A stretch of DNA of 64,000 nt from NCBI GenBank assembly GCA_028015205.1, contig CM051520.1, positions 37,191,528 through 37,255,527 of the forward strand, written 5' to 3'. A program made the position numbers and the translations under genes. This stretch comes from Mytilisepta virgata (taxonomy: Eukaryota > Mollusca > Bivalvia > Mytilida > Mytilidae). Below the pieces are notes generated by a model that saw only the letters and a list, made by a program, of their open reading frames with translations, was not told the origin of the DNA and made no database searches. Below, piece by piece: positions 1-12,059 of this stretch; the stretch's first letter is position 1; each line of letters starts with the position of its first letter.

Positions 1-1178
1 ATCGACGGCAGTCCATGATTGCCCCGGACTTTAGTATGCGCTCCGGTTACGCCCGACTTCTGGATATTTATTTATTTATTATTTTATTTTTTTTTGGTTT
101 TATTTCATGAGTACTTTTAATAAATATTTACCATCAACGAATATTCTGCGTTTATTATCGATGTGCTATTTACTATCCATGTCCTTATACTAAAAAATGA
201 ATTGTTTCGATTCTAATATGACAATATGCATCATTTCTGTAATTAAAGGCGCCATATCGATTTTAACAAGGCAAAAACTTTAAGAGAAAAACGTAAAATG
301 TCTTTAAACAAATAAAATAAAATCAGACTTTAAAGAAAATACCAGCGTTCCAGATCCTGTACAACGTACAATTGTCCGATTTTTGACTGTCGATCAAGCG
401 TCATTTGAAATGTATGACGTTATACCTTGGAATGTGACATCGCATTTTGGACTGTCATACCATTTCGCGTGAGTTATCGTTGTTGTATTTCGAGCTTTGC
501 TAAATGTTTGCAAAGATAGATTCAGTAAGATTGGAGGAATATGACTTTGAAACTTTATTTTATCGACAAAATACAACAGTTTAGTGATTTCATGTGTGCT
601 TCACTCTTCACGTCAACAACGCATTGTACGTATGTGTCAACAATAATTGTTCTATATATTTCCATAGCGAAAGAGGCACGCCATATTAGAAACCTGAACA
701 GAATTTGGTTTCCTATAGCTCTTTGGTGACCTAATAACACAAATACATCGATTGGAATAAAAATTGCGAACTGCTGTACCTCGCTTTGAATTTCTATTGG
801 TGCAGGCAGATCAGAACATCATATCCACATGAGGGGGACCATGAGCACTACATACATTGACAATTTTTTATATATAATTATATATTTATTGATAGGATTC
901 TAATTGTTTACATTTCTTGAGATACATTCTCGTTTGAATATGTAAAATTCTTAGTCAAAATGGCAATAACATGAAAAGCTCTTTGGGAAAGAATATCCCA
1001 TCTCGTGATTTATACGTCAGTGGACCCAATTTGACAAAATAAACAATATATATTGTAACTAGGGGAAAACTTCATGAAGAAGAATATCCTTTCCAAATAC
1101 AAATCTGCACATGAGAATCTAATGGAGCAACCATATGATTTTTAGGAGGGGGAGGGGGTGACTTGGACGAAATATGAA
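1..1178. other. Intergenic, no gene recognised
   Basis: AT-rich DNA without a supportable gene. The short open frames on both strands around 394-740 overlap one another, carry no recognisable domain and show no splice context. A short A/T-rich stretch with TATATA runs lies near 865-890. I see no RNA gene here. Confidence 0.6.
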
Positions 1179-2390
1179 ACAACAGGCTCAAGAGAATTGA
1201 GCCTGTATAGCTCACCTGACAGTTCCATAATCAATCCATTTTATTTCAAGTGAAAATTGTAAATGGACCTTTCAAAGATGCTTCGTACCAAGTATCAGTT
1301 AATTTGGCTATATGCTTTCAGAGGAGATTTTTGAAATTTTGACTTATCAAAAATAAGAATTCATCATGGCCGCCATATTAGCTGTCCAACCTGGACGAAA
1401 CTTTATAAAGGTCCTTCCAAAGATGGTTCATACCAAATTACAGTTCATTAGGCTTTTCGGTTTCAGAAAAAAAAATTGAAGTTTTGACCAATCAGAAATA
1501 AGAATTCATCATGGTGGCCATATAAGTTCTCCGAGTGGAACAAAATAAGTAAACTTTATTGAGGTCCGTCCACAGACACTTCATACCAATTTACAGTTCA
1601 GTTGGCTTTGCGGTTTCAGAGAAAGTTTCTGAAATGTTGACAAGTCAGAAATAAGAAGTTATCATGGCAGCCACATTAGCTGTACAACCGGGACGAAATA
1701 TGCTAAACTTTATAAAGGTGGCAGCTAACTTGGATTCTGATCGGCACAAAAACATAACTTTTGTAGCAGACATTTAACTAAGGATCTTCATGCAACACAA
1801 AAATTTCAATTTTAGTATTTTCTGACGAAGACCTTTCTACAAATTTCCCCATAGGGTTTCCAATGTAAAACTAATCCAGCTGTGGCGACCATCTTGAATT
1901 TCCAATCGGCACAAAAAACATACCTTTTGTAGAGGTTCATCCAATGCTTGTTCGTATATAAAAACATGTCAATTGGCTTGGTAGTTTCTGACAAGACATT
2001 TATATAAATTTCCTCGTAAGGTCCAATGTTAAACTTAGATTGGCTGTGACCGCCATCTTGAATTTCCGATTGGCACAAAAAACAATTTTTTAGAGTGTTC
2101 ATCCAAGAATCATTCATGCAACAAATCAATTCAATTGGCTCAGTAGTTTCTGAGAAGAGATTCAAAGATATGTCCAATCAGAATGATTTATCTGTCCCTG
2201 GTAGCCATGTTGAAAATCCGATCTGCACAAAAAACATAACTTTTGTACAGAACTATCCAGTTAACATTCCTGCAAGTTTGGTTCAATTTAAACTGGTGGT
2301 TTCAGAGATGAAAATGTGAAATGTGGACGAACGACGGATGCAAAGTGAAGGCAAAGGCTCACATGGCCTTTTAGGCCAGGTGCGCTATAA
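1179..2390 (+). mobile_element. Family A hairpin-ended repeat, copy 1
   Basis: The left end has a short hairpin (GGCTCA...TGAGCC) followed by CTGTATAGCTCACCTG. The right end has a second hairpin made from CTCACATGGCC and GGCCAGGTG, at about 2358-2385. Between them are roughly five diverged modules that repeat phrases such as TTTCAGAGAAG, CCATCTTGAATTTCC and GGCACAAAAA. A remnant of a GACGGA-type microsatellite precedes the right hairpin. There is no transposase gene. The antisense open frame at 1812-2177 comes from the modules and repeats the peptide SETT-PI; I do not regard it as a gene. The build fits a non-autonomous Helentron-like element (see findings); the class is inferred. Confidence 0.75.
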
Positions 2391-2499
2391 AAGCAAGACC
2401 TAATCCAATTGGGAATTTTTTAAAAATTAAAATGAAATAAAAATTTAGGCCGTGATCCAGGACCAAAATTTCGGCAAAAAAATAGGCATGATCAAACAT

Positions 2500-3300
2500 T
2501 CATTTCATTCAGGCCCTCCATAAAAATCAAATGGTTGCTCCCTCGCACAATACCTCAGGAATTGGAAATATTGTTACCTGACAATCTTTGAGATGCCACT
2601 GTACCTTAATATTGATAGAATTTCAAATTCCTGTGACAATACCAAGTTGACGAGTGTGGTTAGGAGAGACAGGGGCCAAAATTCAGAGAAAGAAGGTCAT
2701 CAAATATAATTTTCGGGACCAATAAATCACCATTGCTGCCAATTTATGTTTCAATTGCCTCACTGGTTTCAGACTGATTGAATGTTTGAATGTTTGAATT
2801 GAATTTTGACACATCGTCCTATGTTAATTACAGCCATCTTGGATGAATAGCATGGTCATCAGATACAATTCTGAAGCTAGATCATCAAAATACCATTGCT
2901 GACATGATGGGTTCCAATTAGTTCACTGGTTTCTGACAAGATTTTTAAACAAATTTTCTCATAAGATCTTATGTTATATTATTTGACCAAATGTTTGATC
3001 ATCAGATATAATTCTCATAGAGGACCATCCAAGGACTATTGCTGCTAAACTTGGTTCCAATTGGCCCACTAGTTTTGGAGAATATTTTTAAATGATTTTT
3101 TCCATCATGTTCAAGTACATCATGATCTATACTAGATTGTGGCAACCATATACTGGATGGCATGGGAGGTCAACAGATATAATTCTGACAAATGACCACT
3201 TAAGGACCATTGCTGTTAAGTTTATCATTGGGTTAAAATTGATCCAACGGTTTAGAAGATCTTTAAAGAAAAGTTAATACTGAAGCTGATGGTTCAGGGA
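2500..3300. repeat. Degenerate family A modules
   Basis: Phrases of the family A module recur here (GACCATTGCTGC, GTTCCAATTGGC, CATCTTGGATGA, TTTCTGACAAGA) without either terminal hairpin. It looks like an old or truncated array of the same modules. No gene is visible. Confidence 0.5.
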
Positions 3301-4707
3301 GTTAAAAGGTCAGGCAATTCTAGCATAACTGTTTGTATCAAAAAGGCTTTCTTCTAAATGCAGGCCTATTTCATAAGAAGAATTAAACACACTAAAAAGT
3401 ATCAAAAATTTATTGATTGATTAAATTACAATTGTCCCATTATTATTAAAACAAGATTATAAATGTTACAAATTTCCTGTATGTCATCCCCAACTTCCTC
3501 ATATCATTGAAATATACACAGTAAACAAATATATGTATTTAACTTGTGTTTATATAGTTTTGGCTGAAAACATTCAAAGCACTTGTTTGACAAGCTTAGT
3601 CATGTTAGTGGACTACCAGAAAAGTCCTTAAAAGTTAACTTGCTGTAAATTCATTAAATCAAGTAATACAATAAATTGGGAAACTTTGGCTAGGGTTAGA
3701 TTTTGATTTATTCGGTACCTATTGCAACACACCATAAATAAAACAAATCCAAAAAATAAAAAAATTCAAAAATAATTTCAAATTCTTTTAATCTGGAAAA
3801 AGTTATTAACATTGCTCATAATTTTTTTTTTATAATTTGTCTAATTAAAACAATTCAATTCATAAATAATTTTAATAATAACTCTATAACATGGAGTTTT
3901 AGTTTTATTTTTTTATATTTTTTTTTCGAAAGTGCCAAAATTTAATATCAATGTTTTCTGCAAAAACCACAAAAATACCCAGATTTATGGTAGTCTGGGC
4001 ATGGAACTGGTTGCCAAAGCCTCAATTTTCCATCCAAATATTTAAACACTGATAATTAAAAATTAGAAATTTATATCTTAAATATTTCAATTGACAAATT
4101 TGGCCATTATTTAATTTGAGTATCTGAACTTTATCAAACATGAAATTCACGTTCTATAAAACCAAGAATCTTTTATCTAGTTTTTGCAAATTCGACTAGA
4201 AAAGATACATGTAAGGAATATGAAGGTAGAATACACATATGAAAAAAGGTACAGGTATAGTAGCCAACCTCTTCTTTCAAAACTGATTCAGCAAATTTCT
4301 CTTTGTGTGCAAAATTTAAAGTTTAAGCAGTATATTCTTTTAAAATGGGCAAGGATTAGCAACTACAGGTATAAGAACAAAACATTATCTAGATAATATA
4401 TATAAATTTATGTTAACACTGTACTGTAGGTTTACTATTGGTTTCGGATACATCTTTTCCACCTTTAACAATCTTGTAGTATTAATGAAATTTAACATTC
4501 GAAAATTATTGATACAATAGACTTAATTCAAGACAAAAGAAAGAATTCTGCCAGATGAACTAGCATCAAGCTAGATAGATGACTGGAAGACGGGATGACA
4601 AACACTATGGCAACAGTCAAGAATCTTGTCACTCCTGTGACTTTTTGTTCATTAAGCAGTTACTTTCAAATAAAGAGCTAATTATAAATTTCTTAGCTAA
4701 CTTTCTT
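3301..4707. other. 3' flank of the cofilin gene, AT-rich
   Basis: This AT-rich stretch lies directly downstream of the cofilin stop codon on the minus strand, so it should include that gene's 3' UTR. A minus-strand AATAAA at 3904-3909 is a candidate poly(A) signal but is about 800 bp from the stop. The 70-codon open frame on the plus strand at 4184-4396 has no recognisable features. Confidence 0.4.
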
Positions 4708-4861
4708 TCATTTTTTTAGTGCACATTGTATTTCCTCTTGGCAAAGATCACCTAAATCATTTGCTTGCACCTCCATGCCAATTGCTTCAATTTTTTTCGT
4801 TATTGCATCTTTACTTGCAGATAGGACCATCTTGAGTTTTATTTTACCACAGTCTGGATTC
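4708..4861 (-). CDS. ADF/cofilin, exon 2 (C-terminal, with stop)
   Basis: This is the last coding exon of an actin-depolymerising factor/cofilin gene. The minus strand has a polypyrimidine-rich acceptor ending TTATTGTAG just above 4861, then 154 nt ending in TGA at 4708-4710. The first base completes the Trp codon begun in exon 1, giving TW-NPDCGKIKLKM. The peptide KMVLSASKDAITKKI corresponds to the long actin-binding helix of the family (KM.YASSKDA..KKL in other cofilins). Joined to exon 1, the product is 153 residues, normal for the family. The exon lies 11.6 kb from exon 1, across an intron packed with repeats. It is too short for an ORF scan to catch but is unambiguous by family match and phase. 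Confidence 0.93.
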
Positions 4862-5284
4862 CTACAATAAAAAAGATACCATATATGTCTAACTCAATAC
4901 AAAAATTATTCAACAACAGCCTTTACACACTAAAAGATATGTATACATATGTACAATGTAGTCATTAAGAACTCCAAAATACAAAACCCAAGTGTTATAC
5001 ATGTGTACACGACTTTGTAAATTTTGTTTATAGAAAATACACTGGAAGTCACTTCTGCATATGAAACTGAAGATGTTAAAAATGTTACACTAGTTCTTAA
5101 ACGTTTACACAGATAATAACTACATGTACTTTCAGAAAATGCCCCCCCCCTAAAACTATTTTAAAAGGAATTTGGAAGCTGTTTCCAGAGTGCAAAAATG
5201 TGAATAAATGTTTATGAATATTACTTTATTTTAATGTAAAATATTATCTTAATTCTTGATGTCTCGAGTGTGCGAGTCTTCCAA

Positions 5285-5641
5285 GGATGACGTGTCGCAT
5301 GCATACGTAAATTTTTACAAAAGATATTAAAATTTTCTAAAAATGGAATATATATGCACATCTTTGCATTAAGGTTAATGCACAGAGAAAGTTTCATCAA
5401 ATTCCTTTGAGCGGTTATGGAGTAGTTGAGGATAGAAGTTTTGAAACCCCCCCTTTTTTTGCAAAAATGTCAATTTTTACAAAATAAAATTTAAAATTTT
5501 CTAAAAATGAAATATATATGCACACCTGTGCATTATGGTTAATTCCTTTGAGCAATTTATGAGTAGTTGAGGATAGAAGAAAAATGTGACAACTCAAGAC
5601 AACAGAAAGTGATCCCTATGTGTCGACCGCAGGCAACACAC
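5285..5641. repeat. Family E repeat, copy 1
   Basis: The element opens near GTGTCGCATGC and closes with GTGTCGACCGCAGGCAACAC, an imperfect terminal inverted repeat. It contains two to three tandem units of about 150 bp (CACACCTGTGCATTA, AAAGTTTCATCAAATTCCTT, GTAGTTGAGGATAGAAG, then a C/T-rich run). The same layout recurs at 6679-7220. Confidence 0.65.
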
Positions 5642-5689
5642 TTAAGTAATTTCTGCCCTGTTCTAACGACTGCTTCAAAAAGGAGTCAA

Positions 5690-6200
5690 TTAATTTTATT
5701 TGTTCCTTAGACAATGGATTTAGTAATTTAGATATATTAAGATCATCATCTTCCCAATTTAGTTTATTAAATAATTCTAATCTTATTTTTACATTTTAGG
5801 AGGAAGTGTTCTTCATTTTCAATTACATGACAAGATTTACATAAACGATCTTCTCTTGGAATTTTGAAATATCGACCCCTCTCTATTTCTAGATTATGGT
5901 CATTTAAACATAATTTTGTAAATCACTTCCTAATAGTATAAAATTATGACAGGTTAAATAAAATTCTTTATCAAGACTAAGTTTTATATTTTTATATAGA
6001 AATAATTTATTAGTTTCATCATAACTATCTATTTTATTCTCCATAATAGATCTATATTTCTCTTAATTTGGTTCTTAATAAGATGAACTTCCTTCAGATT
6101 TTTGCAATTTTCAATTTTGTGAAAGATGTCATTATTAGACCAAATAAAAATATATGTGTAGTTCCAGTTATGGCCTGAAAAAAATAGGGTTGGTAGGTAG
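5690..6200 (-). pseudogene. LINE ORF2 remnant, C-terminal part
   Basis: The minus strand near 5890-5780 encodes ERGRYFKIPREDRLCKSC followed by ENEEHFLLKC, a CxxC-H-C arrangement typical of the C-terminus of several LINE ORF2 proteins. Stops and frame changes surround it. It is probably the 3' part of the element whose reverse transcriptase remnant lies at 7285-8000 on the same strand. Confidence 0.7.
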
Positions 6201-6678
6201 GCCTTTTGTTTGTTTTTGAAAACATCCTTTAGATCAACTTGTGTATCTAATATATTTATGTTGTTTGCTGACGGTATGCTTATTCAAATGATTTCCTTTT
6301 ACCGTCTTTCACTTTGCACCTAAAGTGTGCTGGCATTCAGGATTCTCACTAAGTAATATTCATGATAGTTCTGGAGTCATCATATTTCAGAATGGGGAGT
6401 CCCAGGCTCCCAGCTGATTTTTTAATATTTTTATTTATCTTTGATTTTTATATTATTTTTTTCTCAAAAATACTTTTAATTTCTCCCATTGACCTTGTTT
6501 TAACACATTAAGTCAAAGTGTGCTAAATTTATTTTTTAATGAGGTCTACATATTGTTACCGTTTGTTAAAAAACACTGTGGCCAATGAAAAATAGTGTGA
6601 ATTCCGACTGCTGGCATTTTCAAGCTGACTTTTTGCTGTTTCTTGCTAGATAGAAAATGTGTGAGTTTTCCAAGGAAG

Positions 6679-7220
6679 ACATGTGTCGCCTGCGGACGTC
6701 AATTTTTACAAAAGATATTAAAATTTTCTAAAAATCAAATATATATGCACACCTTTGCATTAAAGTTAATGCATAAAGAAAGTTTCATCAAATTGCTGTG
6801 AGCTGTAATGGAGAAGTTGAAGATAGAAGTTTTGAACCCCCCTTTTTTTTCAAAAATGTCAATTTCAACAAAAAAGATATTAAAATTTTTAAAAATAAAA
6901 TATATATGCACACCTGTGCATTAAGGTTAATGCACAGAGAAAGTTTCATAAAATTCCTTTGAGTGGTTATGCAGTAGTTGTGGATGGAAGTTTTGACCCC
7001 CCCCCCCTTTTTCAAAAATGTCAATTTTTAGAAAAAAAATAAAAATTTTCTAAAAATGAAATATATATGCACACCTGTGCATTAAGGTTAATGCACAGAG
7101 AAAGTTTCAACAAATTCCTTTGAGCGGTTTTAGAGTAGTTGAGGATAGAAGAAAAGTGTGACGATGCAAGACAACAGATAGTGATGCCTACGTGTCGACC
7201 ATGCGTTCTGCAGGCGACAC
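6679..7220. repeat. Family E repeat, copy 2
   Basis: The start ATGTGTCGCCTGCGGACGTC and the end GCAGGCGACACA form terminal inverted repeats. Inside are about four tandem units of roughly 150 bp, each with a C-run/T-run, a GTCAATTTT phrase and AATATATATGCACACC. This copy separates the two LINE remnants at 5690-6200 and 7285-8000. The open frames read on the minus strand across 6788-7260 are repeat-derived. Confidence 0.7.
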
Positions 7221-7284
7221 AATAAGAGACTATGAAAAAAATAAAATGTTCTATTGGCAAACTGCCTAGTTCAGCCCTTGAGCC

Positions 7285-8000
7285 AATGTCTGAAGCAGAC
7301 TTTTTTTATGCCCAATAAAAATTTACAAAAGTTCAAATGTATTTTCTCAAAGGGAGTTTTATCAATAAAATAAAAACGATCAACAACTTTTTCAATCTTT
7401 TCTCCTCTTATATTAGCCCTAGCCTATGTTGGGCTAAGTAACCATCCATGTATGAAACTTCCGAGTTGTGTGTCAAGACTGGACATTCTAATCTATTGAA
7501 GAGATTTTTTTAAACTTCAACAGGAAGATTGCCCAGTGAAGATGTTTTGGCTTTTATAGAGAATATAATTTTTTTTCCCTTTTTTGTAAGGTCTTCAAGA
7601 CTATGAAGCAGATAACCATTTTTTTTAGTAAAGAACCGCACAATTTGTATTAAGTTACAATCTGTAACAAATTTTTTTTGTAACTTACAAAGAATTCAGA
7701 CTTCTTAATACTATTATGCTGAACGACTATACTTTTCGTTTTTTCTCACAGAAAACACCAAGATTATTCATGCTATTTTGAAGACCTTTCTGAGAGCATG
7801 ATAAGATCATCAGCGAATAAGAGTGACTCGACATTGGAGTCAAACTAATTTTGGTGGCATTGAACTTTCATTTGCTGCTACATTGTATTTGCTCTAAATC
7901 ATTAATGAAAATGTGAGTCCCCTTGTCTTACTCCTCTGTAGATGTCAAAGTATAAGCACTGAAAAAATCTGTGAGAATCTTGAAGAGTCTGGTGGCAAAA
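7285..8000 (-). pseudogene. LINE reverse transcriptase remnant
   Basis: Minus-strand translation near 7850-7780 gives ESLLFADDLIMLSERSS, the reverse transcriptase active-site box (FADD) with its usual flanks. Upstream, near 7930, is RQGD, the motif B region, followed by a deletion. FCEK appears downstream, as in CR1/Jockey/Nimb-type LINEs. The frame is broken many times. It lies inside cofilin intron 1. Confidence 0.75.
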
Positions 8001-8219
8001 TATCAGTGTATACATGTTTGATTATATATATTTTCTTGTTTTATCAATGTTATTATATCAATTCAATAAAATAAATTTCATAATTTATGGTTTATTGGTC
8101 ATATTTACGAAGATCAGCAAACGTCTTCGTTTACAGTTATGGCGGAGAGTCTGGTTGAGCCTGTATCGCTCACCTGGATTTAACTTTTCACCTTGAGCAG
8201 ACCTAATAAAATGCTCCAC

Positions 8220-9691
8220 TGGCCGCAGCTTGATACGACCGCAGAGGTCGAACCCTGAACAGTTGGAGCAAGTATGGACACAACATTCAAGCTTGATACA
8301 GCACTAAATTTGGATTGTGAATAAATATTTGACACAGCATAGGTTTCTGACACAGAATTAATGTGGTCTAAGAACTTAAAATTTTTTAATTTACCTATTC
8401 AAACAATATCAGTATTATTTGCTTTTATATATAAATCAGAAATAACCAATTTAAAATGGAAAATTTAAAAAAAGTTTAATTTTGGACCCTTTGGACCTTA
8501 ATGTAGACCAATTTGAAAATGGGACCAAAAATTAAGAATCTAAATACACGGTTAGATTCGGCATATCAAAGAACCCCAATAGTTCAATTTTTGATGAAAT
8601 CAAATAAAGTTCAATTTTGGACCCTTTAAACCTCAATGTGGACCAATTTGATAACCGGGCCCAAATATCAATTTCTTGCTATTGCGCAATACTGTGCAAT
8701 TGAAGATTTCTTGCTATTGCACAGTACTGTGCAATTGAAGATTTCTTGCTATTGCGCAATACTGTGCAATTGAAAATTTCTTGCTATTGCACAATACTTA
8801 TTATAATAATTTACACATCCTGTTTGGTGTGTATCTCTGGCCTTATCATTATTATTTGCTTTTATATATAAATCATAAATTTAATAATAAAGTTTTTGGC
8901 AAATTTCCAATATACAAATCAAATAAAGTTCAATTTTGGACCCTCTAAACCTCAATGTGGACCAATTTGATAACCGGGCCAAATATAAAAAATCTAAATA
9001 CATGGTTAGATTCAGCATATCAAAGAACTCCATATATTCAATTTTTGTTGAAATCAAACAAAGTTTAATTTTGGACCCAGATTTGGACCAACTTGAAAAC
9101 TGGGCCCATAATGAAAAAAATTAGTACATGTTTAGATTCAGCATATAAAAGAACCTCAAGAATTCAATTTTTGTTAAAATCAAACTAAGTTTAATTTTGG
9201 ACCCTTTGGACCTTAATGTAGACCAATTTGAAAACAGGACCAAAAATTAAGAATCTAAATACACAGTTAGATTCGGCATATCAAAGAACCCCAATAGTTC
9301 AATTTTCGATGAAATCAAACAAAGTTTAATTTTGGCCCTTAATTCCTAAACTGTTGGGACCAAAACTCCCAAAATCAATCCCAACCGTCCTTTTGTGGTC
9401 ATAAACCTTGTGCTTAAATTTCATAGATTTCTATTTACTTATACTAAAGTTATTGTGCAAAAACCAAGAAAAATGCTTATTTGGGCCCTTTTTTAGCCCC
9501 TAATTCTTAAACTGTTGGGACCAAAACTCCCAAAATCAATCCCAACCTTCCTTTTGTGGTCATAAACCTTGTGTTTAAATTTCACAGATTTCTATTAACT
9601 TATACTAAAGTTATAGTGCGAAAATCAAATGTCTTCGGACGACGACACCGACATACCAATATACGACCACAAAAATTTTGCGGTCGTATAA
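8220..9691 (+). mobile_element. Family B hairpin-ended repeat
   Basis: It opens near TTGATACGACCGCAGAGGTC and closes with a hairpin at about 9661-9688 (TACGACC / GGTCGTA around an A/T loop). The body contains several copies of a unit of 100-300 bp (TTCAATTTTGGACCCT, GACCAATTTGATAACCGGG, AGATTCGGCATATCAAAGA), a minisatellite at about 8680-8800 (TTTCTTGCTATTGC / ACTGTGCAATTGAA, about four copies), and CGGACGACGACACCGAC before the closing hairpin. A 5' fragment of family A (GAGCCTGTATCGCTCACC) lies just upstream at about 8155-8200. There is no coding capacity. Confidence 0.7.
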
Positions 9692-10513
9692 CAAGAGGCT
9701 CCCAGGAGCCTGAATCGCTCACCTGGTCCTTAAGGCATAATAGTGTTTTCTATGAACTACAGTGTATAACGCCTAAAAGGGAACACCAGACAACTTTGAC
9801 CATTTGAGATCTTTGTAGCACTTTAGTTTAAAAACTTACAGCTTTTCTCTATCTGCAATAGTATTCATTTCACCAAACAAAACACCGAAAAAAAAAATCC
9901 TTGTGAAAATTTCTGCCTATATTTGTCAAACAGTTTTGCAATATCTCTTACCTTGACCCAATGGACACTTTTGAAGAGATTAATGAGCTAAACATTTATG
10001 GAATGGTCCTACAGCATTGACCATATCACATTTTTTGTAAATCTTGATGTGCTGAACAATATGCAATTTAAATTTCTCAAATAACTTTAATAATTTTCAA
10101 GATATTGAGTATACAAAGTGCAAATTTTAGAAAAAACTCGGAAAAAGGGCAATAACTCCTACATGGGTTATTGGATTTTCTTGAAAATTTCAGTGCTGGT
10201 AGATCTTGACATGCTGATCACTTTTACCCTTGCCAGAATTTTGATATCTGTAAACGTTTTTAAGTTATTTGCAAAAAACTGTAATTTGACCCCTATGTTC
10301 TATTTTTAGCCATGGTAGCCATGTTTTTTTACGAATCAAAAATCCGAACGATTTTTGTACACATAATGCCACTAAACAAATGTACCAAGTTTGGTTGCAA
10401 TTGGACTTATGGTGTCGGACAAGTTAACGTTTGAAAAATTGTTAACAGACGACGACGACGGACGCCAAGTGATGGTAAAAGCTCACATGGACCTTTGGTC
10501 CAGGTGAGCTAAA
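9692..10513 (+). mobile_element. Family A repeat, copy 2
   Basis: Starts CAAGAGGCTCCCAGGAGCC and ends with the hairpin CACATGGACC / GGTCCAGGTGAGCTAAA. A GACGACGACGGACGCC microsatellite sits about 30 bp before the end hairpin. It is inserted exactly at the closing hairpin of the family B element, after GTATAA. The internal text includes the usual phrases GTTGCAATTGGA and ATTTTTGTACACATAA. It is non-coding. Confidence 0.8.
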
Positions 10514-10682
10514 AATGACTTTGCTTTGGTTCTTAAATTATCTTCCTCCTTTATAACTGCCTTGAAATTAGAAACAATGTAATTTGAGGGTACTTACATG
10601 TATAAAGTGAGAAACAGAATCGAAACGAAATGAAATATAGCGAAACGATACAAAACAACAACTAATACATTAACCCAAATAA

Positions 10683-11393
10683 GGCAAAAAAAAAATATAT
10701 GTCTGTTTCCTGCTTCCCGATCGACCCCATTTTTTTAAAGCCCAGATCGCGGACCCTAATAATTTTTCATGATCTAAAAAATAAAAGTCGGAATCTCCGG
10801 AATTTCGTCACGTCACCGGTCCCGGTATTACACACAATAAATATGGCTGCGGCCATTTATAGCACTAGTGTGCTATCAATCGTTTTGGCCTATGATGGTT
10901 TGTCAGCATCAATGTTGAATATTTATAAAGGTCACCTCTACCCATGTGCTATGCTTCATTGAACTTGGTTATGCTTTAGATCCAATCTCATATCTCAACA
11001 ACTATAAGTGGAAAGAAAAAGTACACTTTAATACTGATGCATCTTGGATATGAAGTCAGCATCCAAAGAAATATAGGCCACAGTGATATACCTTACTAAT
11101 TAAAATCAGACCATTCATACACGTATGTGCTATCACAAGGTGCAGGATTACCTTTGGAATGTCTTATTCTATGCCGCTGATGACAGGTGACTCCTCTTCA
11201 AAAGACGTAAAGTCAAATTAGGTTTGTATATTTAACATTAAGTGTAATGAAGTTACAGGCTGACAGATTACAGGCAGTGACATATATATATAAATTATTA
11301 AAAAAAATCCCCTGTCAAAAAAAAAAAAAAATCCCTACCTACCCTAATTTTTTGGCCATGGAGGCAGGAAACAAACATATATTTTTTTTGGCC
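10683..11393. mobile_element. Harbinger-like MITE 1
   Basis: A 711-bp element with terminal inverted repeats of about 34 bp: left GGC-AAAAAAAAATATATG then TCTGTTTCCTGC, and the complement at the right ending in TTTTTGGCC. It is flanked on both sides by TAA (10680-10682 and 11394-11396). TAA-type duplication plus GGCC termini fit PIF/Harbinger MITEs; the class is inferred. No transposase is encoded. Confidence 0.65.
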
Positions 11394-12059
11394 TAATTCT
11401 TGAAAGAAAATCAATCTAAGCCGTTTGGTGAAGTTCTGATCCTCGACATGGCAATTTTGGTGTTGCTCTTGATGATAATCATTGTTTAAACAGAATATTT
11501 AAGATGAAAGTAAATAAAAGTCTTATGTTCAATCTCCTTGTTTTTTATTCAAGACATTTTTTCGATTTTGGAACATGAATTTTGCAACTACACACCAACA
11601 AACTTGAATTTTTACCATATAAACTCAAATGTTTAATTTCTTTAATTAGACATTTGCAATTGTTCAAAATGAACCCTACCACATACAACCCATATTGCGT
11701 ATTGGTTTGGAGTTTTAAATTTTCCAGCCTCTGTTGTAACATTCAAAGACATTATAGCAATATTAATTGATATGTGGTGTTGCGTTCTATTAAACATAGC
11801 AGGAAGTGCTTTTGTCCAGCACTGATGCTAACATCCAACTGTAACAGGCATTAATATTTAGTTGATTTGTAAAAGGAGGAATCAATTTTTTTTCGTGAAT
11901 TAAAAGAAATGGATGTAAATGAATTATTTCCGACATACTTATTAGCAATTGATTTTGAATTACTACAAACAGATGTATAATTGTTCACTGGGTCCTTTAT
12001 AAAAAAAAATTCTCTACCATTTTGCGCAACTTTAAGAAGATACTACAAGAGTTGACACA

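Noticed and set aside
8680..8800. Regularly spaced short repeats resembling a CRISPR array
   Set aside because: The units are a contiguous minisatellite without unique spacers, inside a eukaryotic repeat.
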